In this document: positions 47,146-56,345 of the stretch, piece after piece
Numbering within the stretch: position 1 is the stretch's first letter
Layout of the letters: every line of letters begins with the position of its first letter
Assembly (NCBI GenBank): GCA_001636815.1
Contig: AZHD01000014.1
Location: 690,229-754,228 of the forward strand
Reading direction: 5' to 3'
DNA from: Niveomyces insectorum RCEF 264
Taxonomy: Eukaryota > Ascomycota > Sordariomycetes > Hypocreales > Cordycipitaceae
Length of the DNA: 64,000 nt
Made by a program: the position numbers and the translations under genes
The notes under the pieces: generated by a model
The model's input: the letters and a program-made list of their open reading frames with translations, nothing else
Told to the model about the DNA's origin: nothing
The model's database searches: none

Positions 47146-47921
47146 CTTTGCGGACAGGTCGTTTGGTGAATGTGCAGGGAAGATTTGAAGAAAGTTGTCT
47201 TGTCTGCTTCCTCCTGTGTTGTCTGCTACAGCGTCGACTTGTTTCAACGCGGCTTTTCGTGGAGAGGGGCGTGGCATGTGAAACATGCCAGTCGCAGTGG
47301 CGCAGCTACTCGTACACGTTTTCTGGGGCACACTAAAGTGTGATGGCCCCTGAGTACCGTTGTATCATTGGGCTCCGCCAAGCCCGGTTGGTGCAGCCTA
47401 GCGCTGCCTTGACAACGCTTGCCCGGTACACGAAAAGCTTTACTGAACGTGCTGTTGGTACTCTGGAAGAAACTCGCTTTGTAAGACATGATACTAGCAA
47501 AGAAAACCACAAAATAGAGAACAACATACTAGACGTAACTAATGTGCAAGAGGTATGAAGCAAACCCAGCAATATTAGAAAGCAGTGCGGCTTACAGGAA
47601 TCACTGATGGCCGGATTAGAAGCGAGTGGAATCTCTTATTCGGTTACACATCTGAACACAACATGCACCTGAGATGATATAAAAATTTATTCGCCTCCCA
47701 GAGCGTTAAGAGATTTGAAAAGCGTATTTCTTTACCGGCTTAAGACCATACAAAAGCATCTCATCAAGTACCAGCAGAGATGACGATGCCGCCAGCTTGA
47801 GAGTCATTAATAAGATTTAATCAGATTATTTCCAATAGGCTCTCCGTACACATGAGCACGTCGATCAACCGTTGTCGATCAAGGCACCCATCCATCAAAT
47901 ATGGGTACAGTCGTCTGGCGT
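47146..47921. other. intergenic
   Basis: Promoter side of the gelsolin-repeat gene and 3' flank of the O-methyltransferase gene. No other gene is seen. Confidence 0.5.
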
Positions 47922-48722
47922 TCATGCCTGTGGCAGGTATACACTCATTTCCAGACCACCCGTAAAAGGCACATTGGCACTGACGAAGCCGCTCTCCGGA
48001 CCGCGTAAATAGCTCAGGAGATCCGCATAACCTTTGACGGCCTTCTCCGTGTTGTCGGTGATCACAACGGCGCCGCGGCGCATGTTGGGTTGCACCAACT
48101 TGAGCGTAGGCAACGCCATTGGCGTCCAGACTGGCAGCGATGAAGATGTCAGTAAACACTGTCACCCCGTCAACCAACACAAAAATTGTGCACACCATCA
48201 CAACACGAAAGACGCACTGTCGAGCAGCAAAAAGTCCACGTCGGCGACGTCGTTCTTCAGCGTCTCCCGCAGGTCGCCCTCGCGGAGGTCGATCACGTCG
48301 GCCACGCCCGCGCCGCACGCCTGCCAGTTGGCCCGCGCTTGGACTGCTTTGGCCGGCTCGTGTTCGGTGGCGATGACCCGCGGACGCCGCGCGCCGCCAC
48401 TGGCGTTGCCTCTCCCCTCGCGCGCGTTCGCGGCCGCCGCCAGCGCCAGGTAGATGGTGCTCACGCCGTACGACGTGCCGGCTTCGACGATCGTGGTGGC
48501 GCCCGTCGCCCGGCACAGCTGGTACACGTACTCGGCCTTGTCGCGCTCGAGGGCGATGGACTTGTCGCGCATGACGTCGTCAAAGGTGAGCCCGGGGAAG
48601 TCGTCCTTGGTCTTGCCCTCGAGGGCGTTCTCCTGCTCCGTGGACTCGGCGTGCAGGCGGTCCAGCAGCGCCCGCACATGGTCCGGCACGTTCTGCAGCA
48701 AGTTTGACGGGCTGGCGGCCAT
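47922..48722 (-). CDS. SAM-dependent O-methyltransferase (class I, family 3 type)
   Basis: Two exons (48,722-48,218 and 48,130-47,922; 87-nt intron, GTGCGT donor) give 237 aa. The SAM-binding motif I is TIVEAGTSYGVSTIYLALAA; the acidic strand ends EHEPAK; the join restores DFLLLDIWTPMALPTLKLV, and GAVVITDN follows, as in the catechol-OMT/YrrM-like group. Size matches the family (220-240 aa). Likely soluble and cytosolic, methylating a small hydroxylated or catechol-type molecule; substrate unknown. It is divergently transcribed from the siderophore transporter across a promoter with tandem GATA sites, so joint control by iron is possible. Confidence 0.88.
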
Positions 48723-49839
48723 CTTGGGTTGTCGGATGGTGCGTGGGGACGGTGCAAAACCTCAAAGCGTGATGTGTGTAACTACGGGGGCAAATCGCGA
48801 TGTGCGATTCCTTTTTGGTACCGCGAACGGACTGGGGGGGTTGTCTGTTAGGTTATGTATCACACGCGGAGAGGCCACCCGTGCTCGGCGATATGTCAAA
48901 ATCGAGCAAGTCCGGCAATACTGTGAGCGTCTGCGGTGTTTCCGCCGATTGGACGGGATTTCTGCGAAGCGTTTTCTTTTTCTATTTTCCTTCCTTGCGC
49001 GAGAAGGCAATCGATGGCCTCCACAATAATCATAGAAAAGGTGTCTTGGCGTGACGCCTTTCACAACTTGTTCTTCGTCGTATTCGTCGTATTGGCGCGC
49101 TGCGTAGCATTTTCGCTTTCCTTCGCTCCCCTCGTCATGTCTGCAAGCGGCCTGGTCTGCCGATTTCGCCTGCTCTTGTGGTTAACTAGTACGTAACACT
49201 TTTGGAGAGTCCAGGTGTTCATACCGAACAGGTGTCTCTACGCCCTCCGGAATCGCACCGCTTACACGATTATCTTATCTTATCTGATTGATATTCAAGC
49301 ATCCCATCGAAAGGGGGCCCCCAACCTAATATCAACACCCCAACCCATCCCATTAGAAGAAATCACCACCCCACACCATTTTTTAGTTTAAACTCAAAAG
49401 ACAATAGAAACCAAGTCAGCGTCGTACTTTGTGAAAATTTTTACTGTGATTGTCGCAAAATTTTACAACTTTGGCGAGATACATTCGGAATAGAACGGAT
49501 AGACGATGCCGCCAAGAGTTATGTTTAATATGGCGAGATGCTTGTCGAAAGCCAAAGTCTAACCAACCTTGTGGATCGTACCGATCAAGCCAAAGGTGAT
49601 GTGCTGGTTCTTTGCCCATTCAATACTGCGGGTCTGCTGTAGTCGTATTTCGGGTTTCGATTTTTCTTATTTCCCTATGTAATTCCCTATTTTTATTTTT
49701 ATTTTCTATTTTTTTTTTCTTGGACTTTTATCTAGCATTTTTTGTTCTTTCGAGTTGAGTGCTTCGCTTGACATTCCCCTTTACCCTCCAAAACGTTATT
49801 TTTTTGTCTTATCTTTCTACATTTCCTGCCTTTCGTACA
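48723..49839. promoter_or_regulatory. divergent promoter between O-methyltransferase and siderophore transporter
   Basis: 1.1 kb. Near its centre lies the GATA cluster at 49,270-49,288; 25 bp further is a perfect 10-bp palindrome GGGGGCCCCC (49,313-49,322). T-rich leader DNA precedes the transporter ATG. No gene is seen. Confidence 0.6.
49270..49288 (-). promoter_or_regulatory. three tandem GATA sites ending in an SreA/SRE-type ATCAGATAA
   Basis: Plus strand reads TTATCTTATCTTATCTGAT: three TTATC (GATAA on the minus strand) spaced exactly 5 bp apart. The last is extended to TTATCTGAT, the reverse complement of ATCAGATAA, which matches the ATCWGATAA consensus known for the fungal iron-repressor GATA factors (SreA/Urbs1/SRE). 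It lies 552 bp before the transporter ATG and about 548 bp before the O-methyltransferase ATG. Confidence 0.6.
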
Positions 49840-51915
49840 ATGGCCAGCAAGGTATCAGAAATACGCCCCTTGGAAGGGGAAAATATCCCCCCCTCAGACG
49901 ACAAAGATGCCCTCACCGTGCCTCCCGTTGCTGTCACGGACGGCGTGCTCAAGGTCGAGAGCATCTCCCGTATGTGGTCGGGCTACGGCCTGGCGCTGGC
50001 CTGGCTGGGCATGATCCTAGTGGCCATCGCCGTGAGCCTCAACGGGCTGACCATCTCCTCTTTCCAACCGTACGCCCTGTCGGAATTTGGCGCCCACGCC
50101 ATGCTGGCAGCTATCACGACCCTGCAGAACATTTTGTCAGTACACACTTTTTTTCTCCATTTTCTTTGTCCATAAATTCGACAATGAGACCGTACAATTG
50201 CTTCGCTGACATGTTTAATAGAAATGCGGCTGCTAAACCCTTCATGGCCAAACTTGCCGATGTCTGGGGCCGTTGCGAAGCCATCAGCCTGGCCGTCGTC
50301 TTTATTGTTGTCGGCTTCATCATCAATGCGTCGTCGCATAGCCTGGGCCAGCTCGCCTCTGGCCAGATTTTCTATGCCATCGGTTACATTGGCATCGAGT
50401 TCCTGCAGCAGGTCCTGACGGCCGACACGACAACGCTCGAGAACCGGTCCTTTTTCGGTTCGTTGATCCTGTCCCCGGCCATTTTCACGGCCTGGATCTC
50501 GGCACCCATTGTGTCCGCACTGGTGCCGGAAGATTGGCGATGGTAAGACGATCCCGTAAACAATTTTTTTTTAGGGGTAACCGCATATATGCTGACCGTG
50601 TATTCTAGGGGCTATGGCATGTGGTACGTTTAGACTGTCAGCTTTCTTGGATGTGTTAATGTTCGCTATAAAGTAGTGCAACCTGTTCACACGGCTTACA
50701 TTTGTGGAAAGGGCCATCATCTACCCGGTCATTTCTCTGCCGCTGCTGCTGTCCCTCTGGTGGCACCAGCGCAAGCTCAAACCGGATGTCATTGGCAGCA
50801 ACACGGCCAGCGCCGCGGCCAACGACGGCCATGCTTTCGCCGGGACCCGCGCGCGTCTGGCCCGCATCTGGACGCAGTTTGACCCCGTCGGCCTCGTGCT
50901 CTTCACCGCCAGCCTCGTGCTGATTCTGCTGCCCATGACCCTGGCCACCAACATCTTCCACACCTGGCACTCGGCGGCCGTCATTTCCATGATCGTCCTC
51001 GGCGGGCTCTGCTTCGTCGCCTTTGTCGTGTACGAGCTCTACGTGCCGCGGTTCCCCATCCTGTCCCTGCGCCTGGCCAAGAACCGGACCGTCGCCGCCG
51101 GCTGCATGATCGACACGTTTTTGTTTCTGAGCTACTACATGTGGAGCTCGTACCTGTACTCCTTTTTCGTCGTCGCCAACGCCCAGTCCGCCAAGGCGGC
51201 GACCAACATCATCACGTCCCAGGGCGTGGCCACGGCCACGTGGGGCCTCACGATCTCGCTCCTGGTCAAGAAGACGGGCAACGTGAAATGGGTGGCCGTG
51301 GGCGGCACCGCGATCAAGCTGATCGGCGGCGGCCTGATGCTGCGCTACACCGTCGCGAGCGCCTCCGTCACGCAGATCGTCTTTGGCCAGATCGTGTCCG
51401 GCATGGGCACGGGCATGATCTCCATCGTGGTGCAGACGGCCGTGCAGGCGGTCGCGAGCCACCAGGACGTGGCGTCGGTGACGACGCTCTACGAGTCGTC
51501 GCGCGCCGTGGGCGCCGCCGTCGGCACGGCCATCTCGGGCGCCATCTGGACGACGCAGCTGCCGCGCCGGCTGCACCAGTACCTGCCGGCCACGGCCCAG
51601 GGCAACGCCACGGCGATTGCCAGCTCGTTTGTCGTCGCCTCCTCGTTCGCGCCCGGCTCCCCGGAACGCGTCGCCATCAACCGGTCGTACGAGGAGGTGA
51701 TGCACATCCTGATGATCGTGTCGTTGGTGCTGCTGGTCGTGCCTCTGTTCCTGGCACTTGCGATGGAGAACATCGACTTGTTCGAGATCGACAAGAAGCG
51801 GACGCTCGTGGAGCAGGGCAACATCATCGGCGCGCACAACCACAGCTTCAAGTTCTGGTCAACGCGGCGCCGGACGGGCGACCAGCCGCAGAACGCGAGC
51901 GAGACCACAGCATGA
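49840..51915 (+). CDS. siderophore iron transporter, MFS (SIT/ARN-type)
   Basis: Four exons (49,840-50,135; 50,222-50,542; 50,609-50,623; 50,712-51,915) give 611 aa, the usual SIT length with about 14 membrane helices. The third exon is only 15 nt; the joins rebuild EDWRWGYGMWAIIYPVISLP, which matches the conserved WRWGYGM-AII-PV of this family. Other hallmarks are AKLADVWGRCEAISL (MFS signature loop) and TLYESSRAVGAAVGTAISGA near the C-terminus. The family imports ferric siderophores with protons across the plasma membrane. The ATG at 49,840 has A at -3 and G at +4. Upstream GATA sites predict repression by iron. Substrate (own or foreign siderophore) cannot be read. Confidence 0.9.
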
Positions 51916-52037
51916 TGCGGCGGGAACAGGAACTGCGGCTGCCCCATTAATTTTGTACAGATCCTGCCGAAGGACCCTGCTGCTAAGGACGTTTTTAGCT
52001 TACCGTCCACAAACGTTTTTCGTGTATACTTTTTTTA

Positions 52038-52930
52038 CTAGTCACGCAGGAAACGGGCCCATAATCTGCTCCAAGACCGGCCATTTAACGATTTCTGTTT
52101 AGCTATTAGCTGAATCGTGTTCTTCATGGAGGCCGGCTCCTTATGAGATAGCTTGAATATATTCCTAGCAGAACGTTTCAGCTCGAGACGAATCCCTCCA
52201 TTGCGTCCATTCGTCGGCAACTTCTTTGAAGCCCAGGTCTCGCAGCTCCCGGGATACCTTTCTTCAGTCGCACCGTGCAATATTGTGTTCCACCGAAAGG
52301 TCCAGGCGCTGGATATACACAATTTTGTGCGAACCCATGCCTCGGGGACGAAACCAGCCGTTTCCCAGTCGAAAATTCCAATCGAATGCCCGTTGACAAT
52401 GTTTCCCGGACTCATATCACAGTGACAAAAACCAAGAGATGTACAATCCATACCTAGCTCCCCGCAGTTGTTTAGTAGATGCTTGGGACTGCAGTCTTTG
52501 CCGGAAATGCGCTTGGTGAAAAAGACATCTGGCAACTAGTAACCATCCACGGCGCTGATGCTCGTGCCTTGCCACCCAGCTAACGTGTCGCAAGTATTGG
52601 CAATTCGACGGGCGTAGTCTTGTTTTGCCGCGTCCCCCAATGTGGATCAAGCTTCTGCAAGTGCCAGACCCGAAATTCTGCTCAGAACGATGCAAGACAA
52701 GTCACTGAATTCGCCATGATAGACGTCCGGGATGTCGAAGTCGAAACGGCCTATTTCACGGAGCCAGCGTAAAGTAACATGTTCTCGGGTCGCTAGTTGT
52801 GCAATTTTTTCAGCTTAAGGAAAGTCTTTCCCCCCCGCCGAACGGTCGAAACGCCAGCCGCATCGTAGACTTTTTGAAGGTTGTTCGCATTTCGAATTGG
52901 TATGGTCTTTGGACAAGGGGCCCAAGAAAT
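52038..52930 (-). pseudogene. APH/choline-kinase-like phosphotransferase pseudogene
   Basis: The minus strand reads as the fungal aminoglycoside-phosphotransferase-like kinase family. Intact catalytic features are CHCDMSPGNIV (HxDxxxxN catalytic loop) and IGIFDWETAGFVPEAW (DFG-equivalent and following helix). Upstream in the same frame are LATREHVTLRWLREIG and DIPDVYHG, but this frame has stops: TGA at 52,647-52,649 and TAG at 52,536-52,538. Further upstream the homologous frame shifts near 52,815. So the N-lobe is disrupted and the gene looks dead. The TAG fits C-to-T at CpA, as repeat-induced point mutation makes; one site is no proof. Substrates of such fungal kinases are mostly unknown. 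Confidence 0.75.
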
Positions 52931-53313
52931 GGTATACAATGAACTGTCGCCGTCGCTCCAGGATGGTTGACCGACGGGCAGCTGCGACGTCCGTGAGAGA
53001 CAAAGCTCACCAGAAATTAGCTAGGAATCATTGCTGATCGCTTGGATAGTGTCGTTGACAGGAAGAGCCCGGCGACTCGTCGCGTGTTGGTAGCAAGTTC
53101 AGATGTGGTTACAAACTGGGATGGCCCCCTTTCGGATCATCGTAAGCACAGTGTGAACTCACTCCGTGCACGTATTGATTTGGACTGTCCAGAACGACAA
53201 CATTTCAACCAATCAGAATTTAGAAGCTCTTTCGCAGAGGGCAAAACCAGGAACAACCGAATGCAGCCAACACAGAGTCGGCAAAAGACGGTGTTGCCGA
53301 CTTCACTTCCGCC

Positions 53314-54153
53314 ATGTTTCTCCACAAGAACGCTGCGCAAAACGGCGACGCGGCGGCGTCGGCTGCCGAGCGGTTCTCGACGCCCTCGTCTTCGAACGAC
53401 GCGAATGCCTCGTCCGCTGCCCTGGCGTACGCCTTCCCCCCGGGCTCCGTGTTCGTCGACGGCCGCCCGCTGCCACGCCTGATCGTCTTCGACCTCGACT
53501 ACACGCTGTGGCCTTTTTGGGTGGACACACATGTCACACCGCCGCTGAAAGCGGTACCGGGCGGGGGCAGCAGTGTGGGCGGCGGCGCAGGGCCCGCAGT
53601 GTTGCGGGCACGGCGAGGGGGTCCCGCACAGGGCAGCAGCGGCGGCGGCGAGCCGCAGCTCGCGACGGCCGTGGACCGCTTTGGCGAGACGTTTTCGTTT
53701 TACACGGACGTGCCCGACATTTTGCACGCGCTGCCTGCGGCGGGGGGGCGCTTGGGCGTGGCCAGCCGGACGTCGGCGCCGGAGCTAGCACGGGACATGC
53801 TGCGGATTCTGCAGGTCCCGGCGCCGGTGGTGGCCACGACGTCCGCATCGTCCACAGCAAGCAGCAGTGGGCGGAAAGACAAAGAGCGCACGCGCAAAGC
53901 GCTGGACGTGTTCGACGCCGGCTTGGAGGTGTACCCGACCACGAAGACCAAGCACATGGAGGCCCTGCACCAGCGCACGGGCATCCCCTACGAGGACTTT
54001 CTCTTTTTCGACGACGAGAGCCGCAACCGCAACGTGGAGACACTGGGGGTGACCATGTTCCTTGTGCGGGACGGGGTGGACTGGGATGAGGTAGAGCGCG
54101 GAGTGCGCGCGTGGCGGAAGCGGCGCGGACACGGCGCGACTACCGCGTCTTGA
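53314..54153 (+). CDS. magnesium-dependent phosphatase 1 (Mdp-1, HAD superfamily)
   Basis: A single-exon 279-aa protein. HAD motif I is VFDLDYTLWPFWVD at about residue 57, with the YTLWPFW signature specific to Mdp-1. FYTDVPDILHAL and GVASRTSAPELARDML (motif II region with Ser/Thr) follow, then a Ser/Gly insertion, KTKHMEALHQRTGIPYEDFL (motif III Lys) and FFDDESRNRN (motif IV) near residue 230. The first about 50 residues and the region 75-115 are lineage-type low-complexity additions compared with the about 165-aa mammalian enzyme. Mdp-1 dephosphorylates protein phosphotyrosine or sugar-type substrates in vitro; the physiological substrate is unsettled. It converges with the hydroxyacid oxidase gene, 194 bp apart. 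Confidence 0.9.
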   Translation: MFLHKNAAQNGDAAASAAERFSTPSSSNDANASSAALAYAFPPGSVFVDGRPLPRLIVFDLDYTLWPFWVDTHVTPPLKAVPGGGSSVGGGAGPAVLRARRGGPAQGSSGGGEPQLATAVDRFGETFSFYTDVPDILHALPAAGGRLGVASRTSAPELARDMLRILQVPAPVVATTSASSTASSSGRKDKERTRKALDVFDAGLEVYPTTKTKHMEALHQRTGIPYEDFLFFDDESRNRNVETLGVTMFLVRDGVDWDEVERGVRAWRKRRGHGATTAS

Positions 54154-54347
54154 CGGAAGACGGGGGGTAAGGGGGAGGTACATCCAAAGGGGGAAAAGGT
54201 TTGAACAATTCTATGGGCATTCGGGCGTTTTTTTTGACATTGATGAGGGCATTATTTCATGACACGATAGATCTAGAGACGAAACCATCCATACATAGAC
54301 ATCTACATACGCTTTACACAATACGCCGGCAGCAGGGCGTCGTACAC

Positions 54348-55508
54348 CTAGAGCTTGGCGCTCGTACCGACCAAGCGCAGGCTCTTGGTCGTAATGTCCC
54401 GCAAGGACGCACACCCCGTCAGCCCCATGCACAGCTTGAGCTCCTCGCGCAGGATCGTGAGCATGCGCTCCACGCCGCGCTGGCCGTCGTACGCCAGCCC
54501 CCAGAGCGCCGGCCGGCCCACCCACACAAAGTCGGCGCCCAGCGCCAGCGCCCGGAAGACGTCCTCGCCCCGCCGCACGCCGCCGTCGATGTGTACGGGG
54601 ATGGCGCCGCCGACGGCGACGACCACCTCCGGCAGTGCGTCTAGGGTCGGCACGCACAAGTCCAGCTGGCGGCCGCCGTGGTTGCTCACGACGATGCCGT
54701 CGATGCCGTGCTTGACGGCCAGGCGGGCATCCTCGGCCGTCATGACGCCCTTGAGCCAGATCTGCATCGTCGTCGCTTGGCGCAGCCACGGGATGACCTC
54801 CTCCCAGACGAGGCCGGCATCGATGTTCAGAGACGGCGGCCGTTTTGGCGGGTCGTCTGTGGGGTGTTGTCCGTCTGCGGGTGGTGGTGGTGTCAGCAGC
54901 GTGCCGAAGCTGATGGTCGTCAAAAACGACGGCAGCTGCGGCCGGTTGCGGATTTCGCTGACACGCTTGCCGACGTACGGCGAATCGACCGTCAACAGCA
55001 CGGCCCGGTAGCCGGCCTGCTCGACGCGGCGCAGCACCGCGGCCATGAGCGCCCGGTCGTCGAACATGTACAGCTGGAAAAAGGGGGTGGCAGCGCCGCT
55101 GCCGCTGCCACCGCCGGCGCGCTGCACGTCTTCGGGCGAGCAGCAGTCCCGCGGCGCGTTGCCCACGAGGGTGCCCATGGAGACGCCCATGAGGGTGCCG
55201 AGGGCCCGCGCGGCGGCGGCGGTGGCCGCCTCGCCGTCCGGATGGGCCATTTTGTGCCAGCCGGAGGACGCGATGCCGACGGGTAGGGCCACGCGCTGGC
55301 CCAGCACCGTGGTCGTCATGTCGATGGCGCGGACATCGCGGAGCACGCGCGGCCGGAGGCGGTACTGGTCAAAGGCCGTGGCGTTCTCGCGCACGGTAAT
55401 GTTCTCGCCGGCGCCGTGAGCCCAGTACTCGCGCGTAATCTTGTTGACGCGGGACAAGGCAAGCCGCTCTAGGTCGGCCAGCGTTTGAACTTGGTCGGGC
55501 TCTTCCAT
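54348..55508 (-). CDS. FMN-dependent 2-hydroxyacid oxidase (lactate/glycolate oxidase type), PTS1
   Basis: A single-exon 386-aa protein that oxidises an L-2-hydroxy acid to the 2-keto acid with FMN. Features in order: YWAHGAGENITVREN near residue 28 (active-site entry), PVGIASSGWHKMAHPDGEAA, LYMFDD near 146 (active-site Tyr), LLTVDSPYVGKR, MQIWLKGV (FMN-binding Lys), IVVSNHGGRQLD (catalytic His and substrate Arg), PVHIDGGVRRGEDVFRALAL. The last residues, SAKL, give AKL, a type-1 peroxisomal targeting signal, so peroxisomal location is likely. A Gly/Ser insert near 133 and a Pro-rich loop 4 near 215 are family-typical variable sites. It faces the sugar transporter divergently across a promoter with CreA-type sites. 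Confidence 0.92.
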   Translation of the reverse strand: MEEPDQVQTLADLERLALSRVNKITREYWAHGAGENITVRENATAFDQYRLRPRVLRDVRAIDMTTTVLGQRVALPVGIASSGWHKMAHPDGEAATAAAARALGTLMGVSMGTLVGNAPRDCCSPEDVQRAGGGSGSGAATPFFQLYMFDDRALMAAVLRRVEQAGYRAVLLTVDSPYVGKRVSEIRNRPQLPSFLTTISFGTLLTPPPPADGQHPTDDPPKRPPSLNIDAGLVWEEVIPWLRQATTMQIWLKGVMTAEDARLAVKHGIDGIVVSNHGGRQLDLCVPTLDALPEVVVAVGGAIPVHIDGGVRRGEDVFRALALGADFVWVGRPALWGLAYDGQRGVERMLTILREELKLCMGLTGCASLRDITTKSLRLVGTSAKL

Positions 55509-56345
55509 TGGCGGTGACGGGCGAGGAGGAGGAGGGGAAGGGAAGAGGAGAAGGGGTCGGAGAAATATCGGCCAAGTCGTAAAAGCTACGACCGCAATGG
55601 AATACGCTTCTATCGAATCTTAGCGAGGAACAGCCCCAGCAAGCATGAGCACGAGTACAACGTCAGAACGTTCATACAAAGGCAATTATATGCCGCCTGT
55701 ATGCGCGCTGTCATTTTGATGGTTGCTGGTTCATGGCCAGGTCCCCATTCTCTGAACAGGAAAGGAAACCCGTTCCGGAGGGAATGGTCTTCATATTTGG
55801 GGTCCTCGTCCCTCTTTGGTAATTGGGGCCGGCCCCAGTTCTGAATGCGCCAATGCACATACAACTGATCCAACCCCCCTCCTGCACACAACGTACACCA
55901 CCAGGACTCTGAAAATGGCAGTGATCCCCGGCTAAAAGCCACTAATGGTTCGTTAGCTGCTGGCATCGACGTCCGCTGAAATGCAGTTCCGGGCAAGAGA
56001 GACAAAAGCGGACGGCCGTGGGGAGGCCGGACCAAGTTTCTGGGTCCGTTAAAAATCCGGGGCAGCGAGCGAATCAACCACGTAAAGAAAGCAATACCGG
56101 GGAAGCGAAGATGGAGTAGTGGAAAACAAGAAATCCGGGGTAAAAGGGGGATCAAAATCAAAGACGCGGAGAAGGCGTGCGTTGCTCATCACTTTAAAAA
56201 GGCCGCGAGACGGACTTCTGTAGGAAGCTTGTATTTTTTGGTGGTGTTTTTTTTACTTCTCTTTGCTCATGCTATTTTGTATCTTTATTTTCATTCTGTG
56301 ATTTTTTTACATATACTCTCCAAAACAACCATTGCTTCCGCCAGC
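55509..56345. promoter_or_regulatory. divergent promoter with four CreA-type CCGGGG sites
   Basis: CCGGGG, a match to the SYGGRG site of the carbon repressor CreA/CRE1, occurs at 56,057-56,062, 56,097-56,102 and 56,135-56,140, spaced about 40 bp apart, and inverted at 55,926-55,931. A perfect 14-bp palindrome TGGGGCCGGCCCCA lies at 55,824-55,837, and a TATA-like TTTAAAAA at about 56,193. The location between a hydroxyacid oxidase and a sugar transporter suggests control by carbon source; binding is inference. Confidence 0.5.

Noticed and set aside
50624..50676. acceptor at 50,676 for the third intron of the siderophore transporter
   Set aside because: It puts the rest of the transporter out of frame; the acceptor ending at 50,711 restores the conserved GYGMWAII.
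56229..56345. N-terminal extension of the sugar transporter frame
   Set aside because: Phe/Leu-rich translation of a T-rich leader; the family N-terminus starts at the strong ATG at 56,346.
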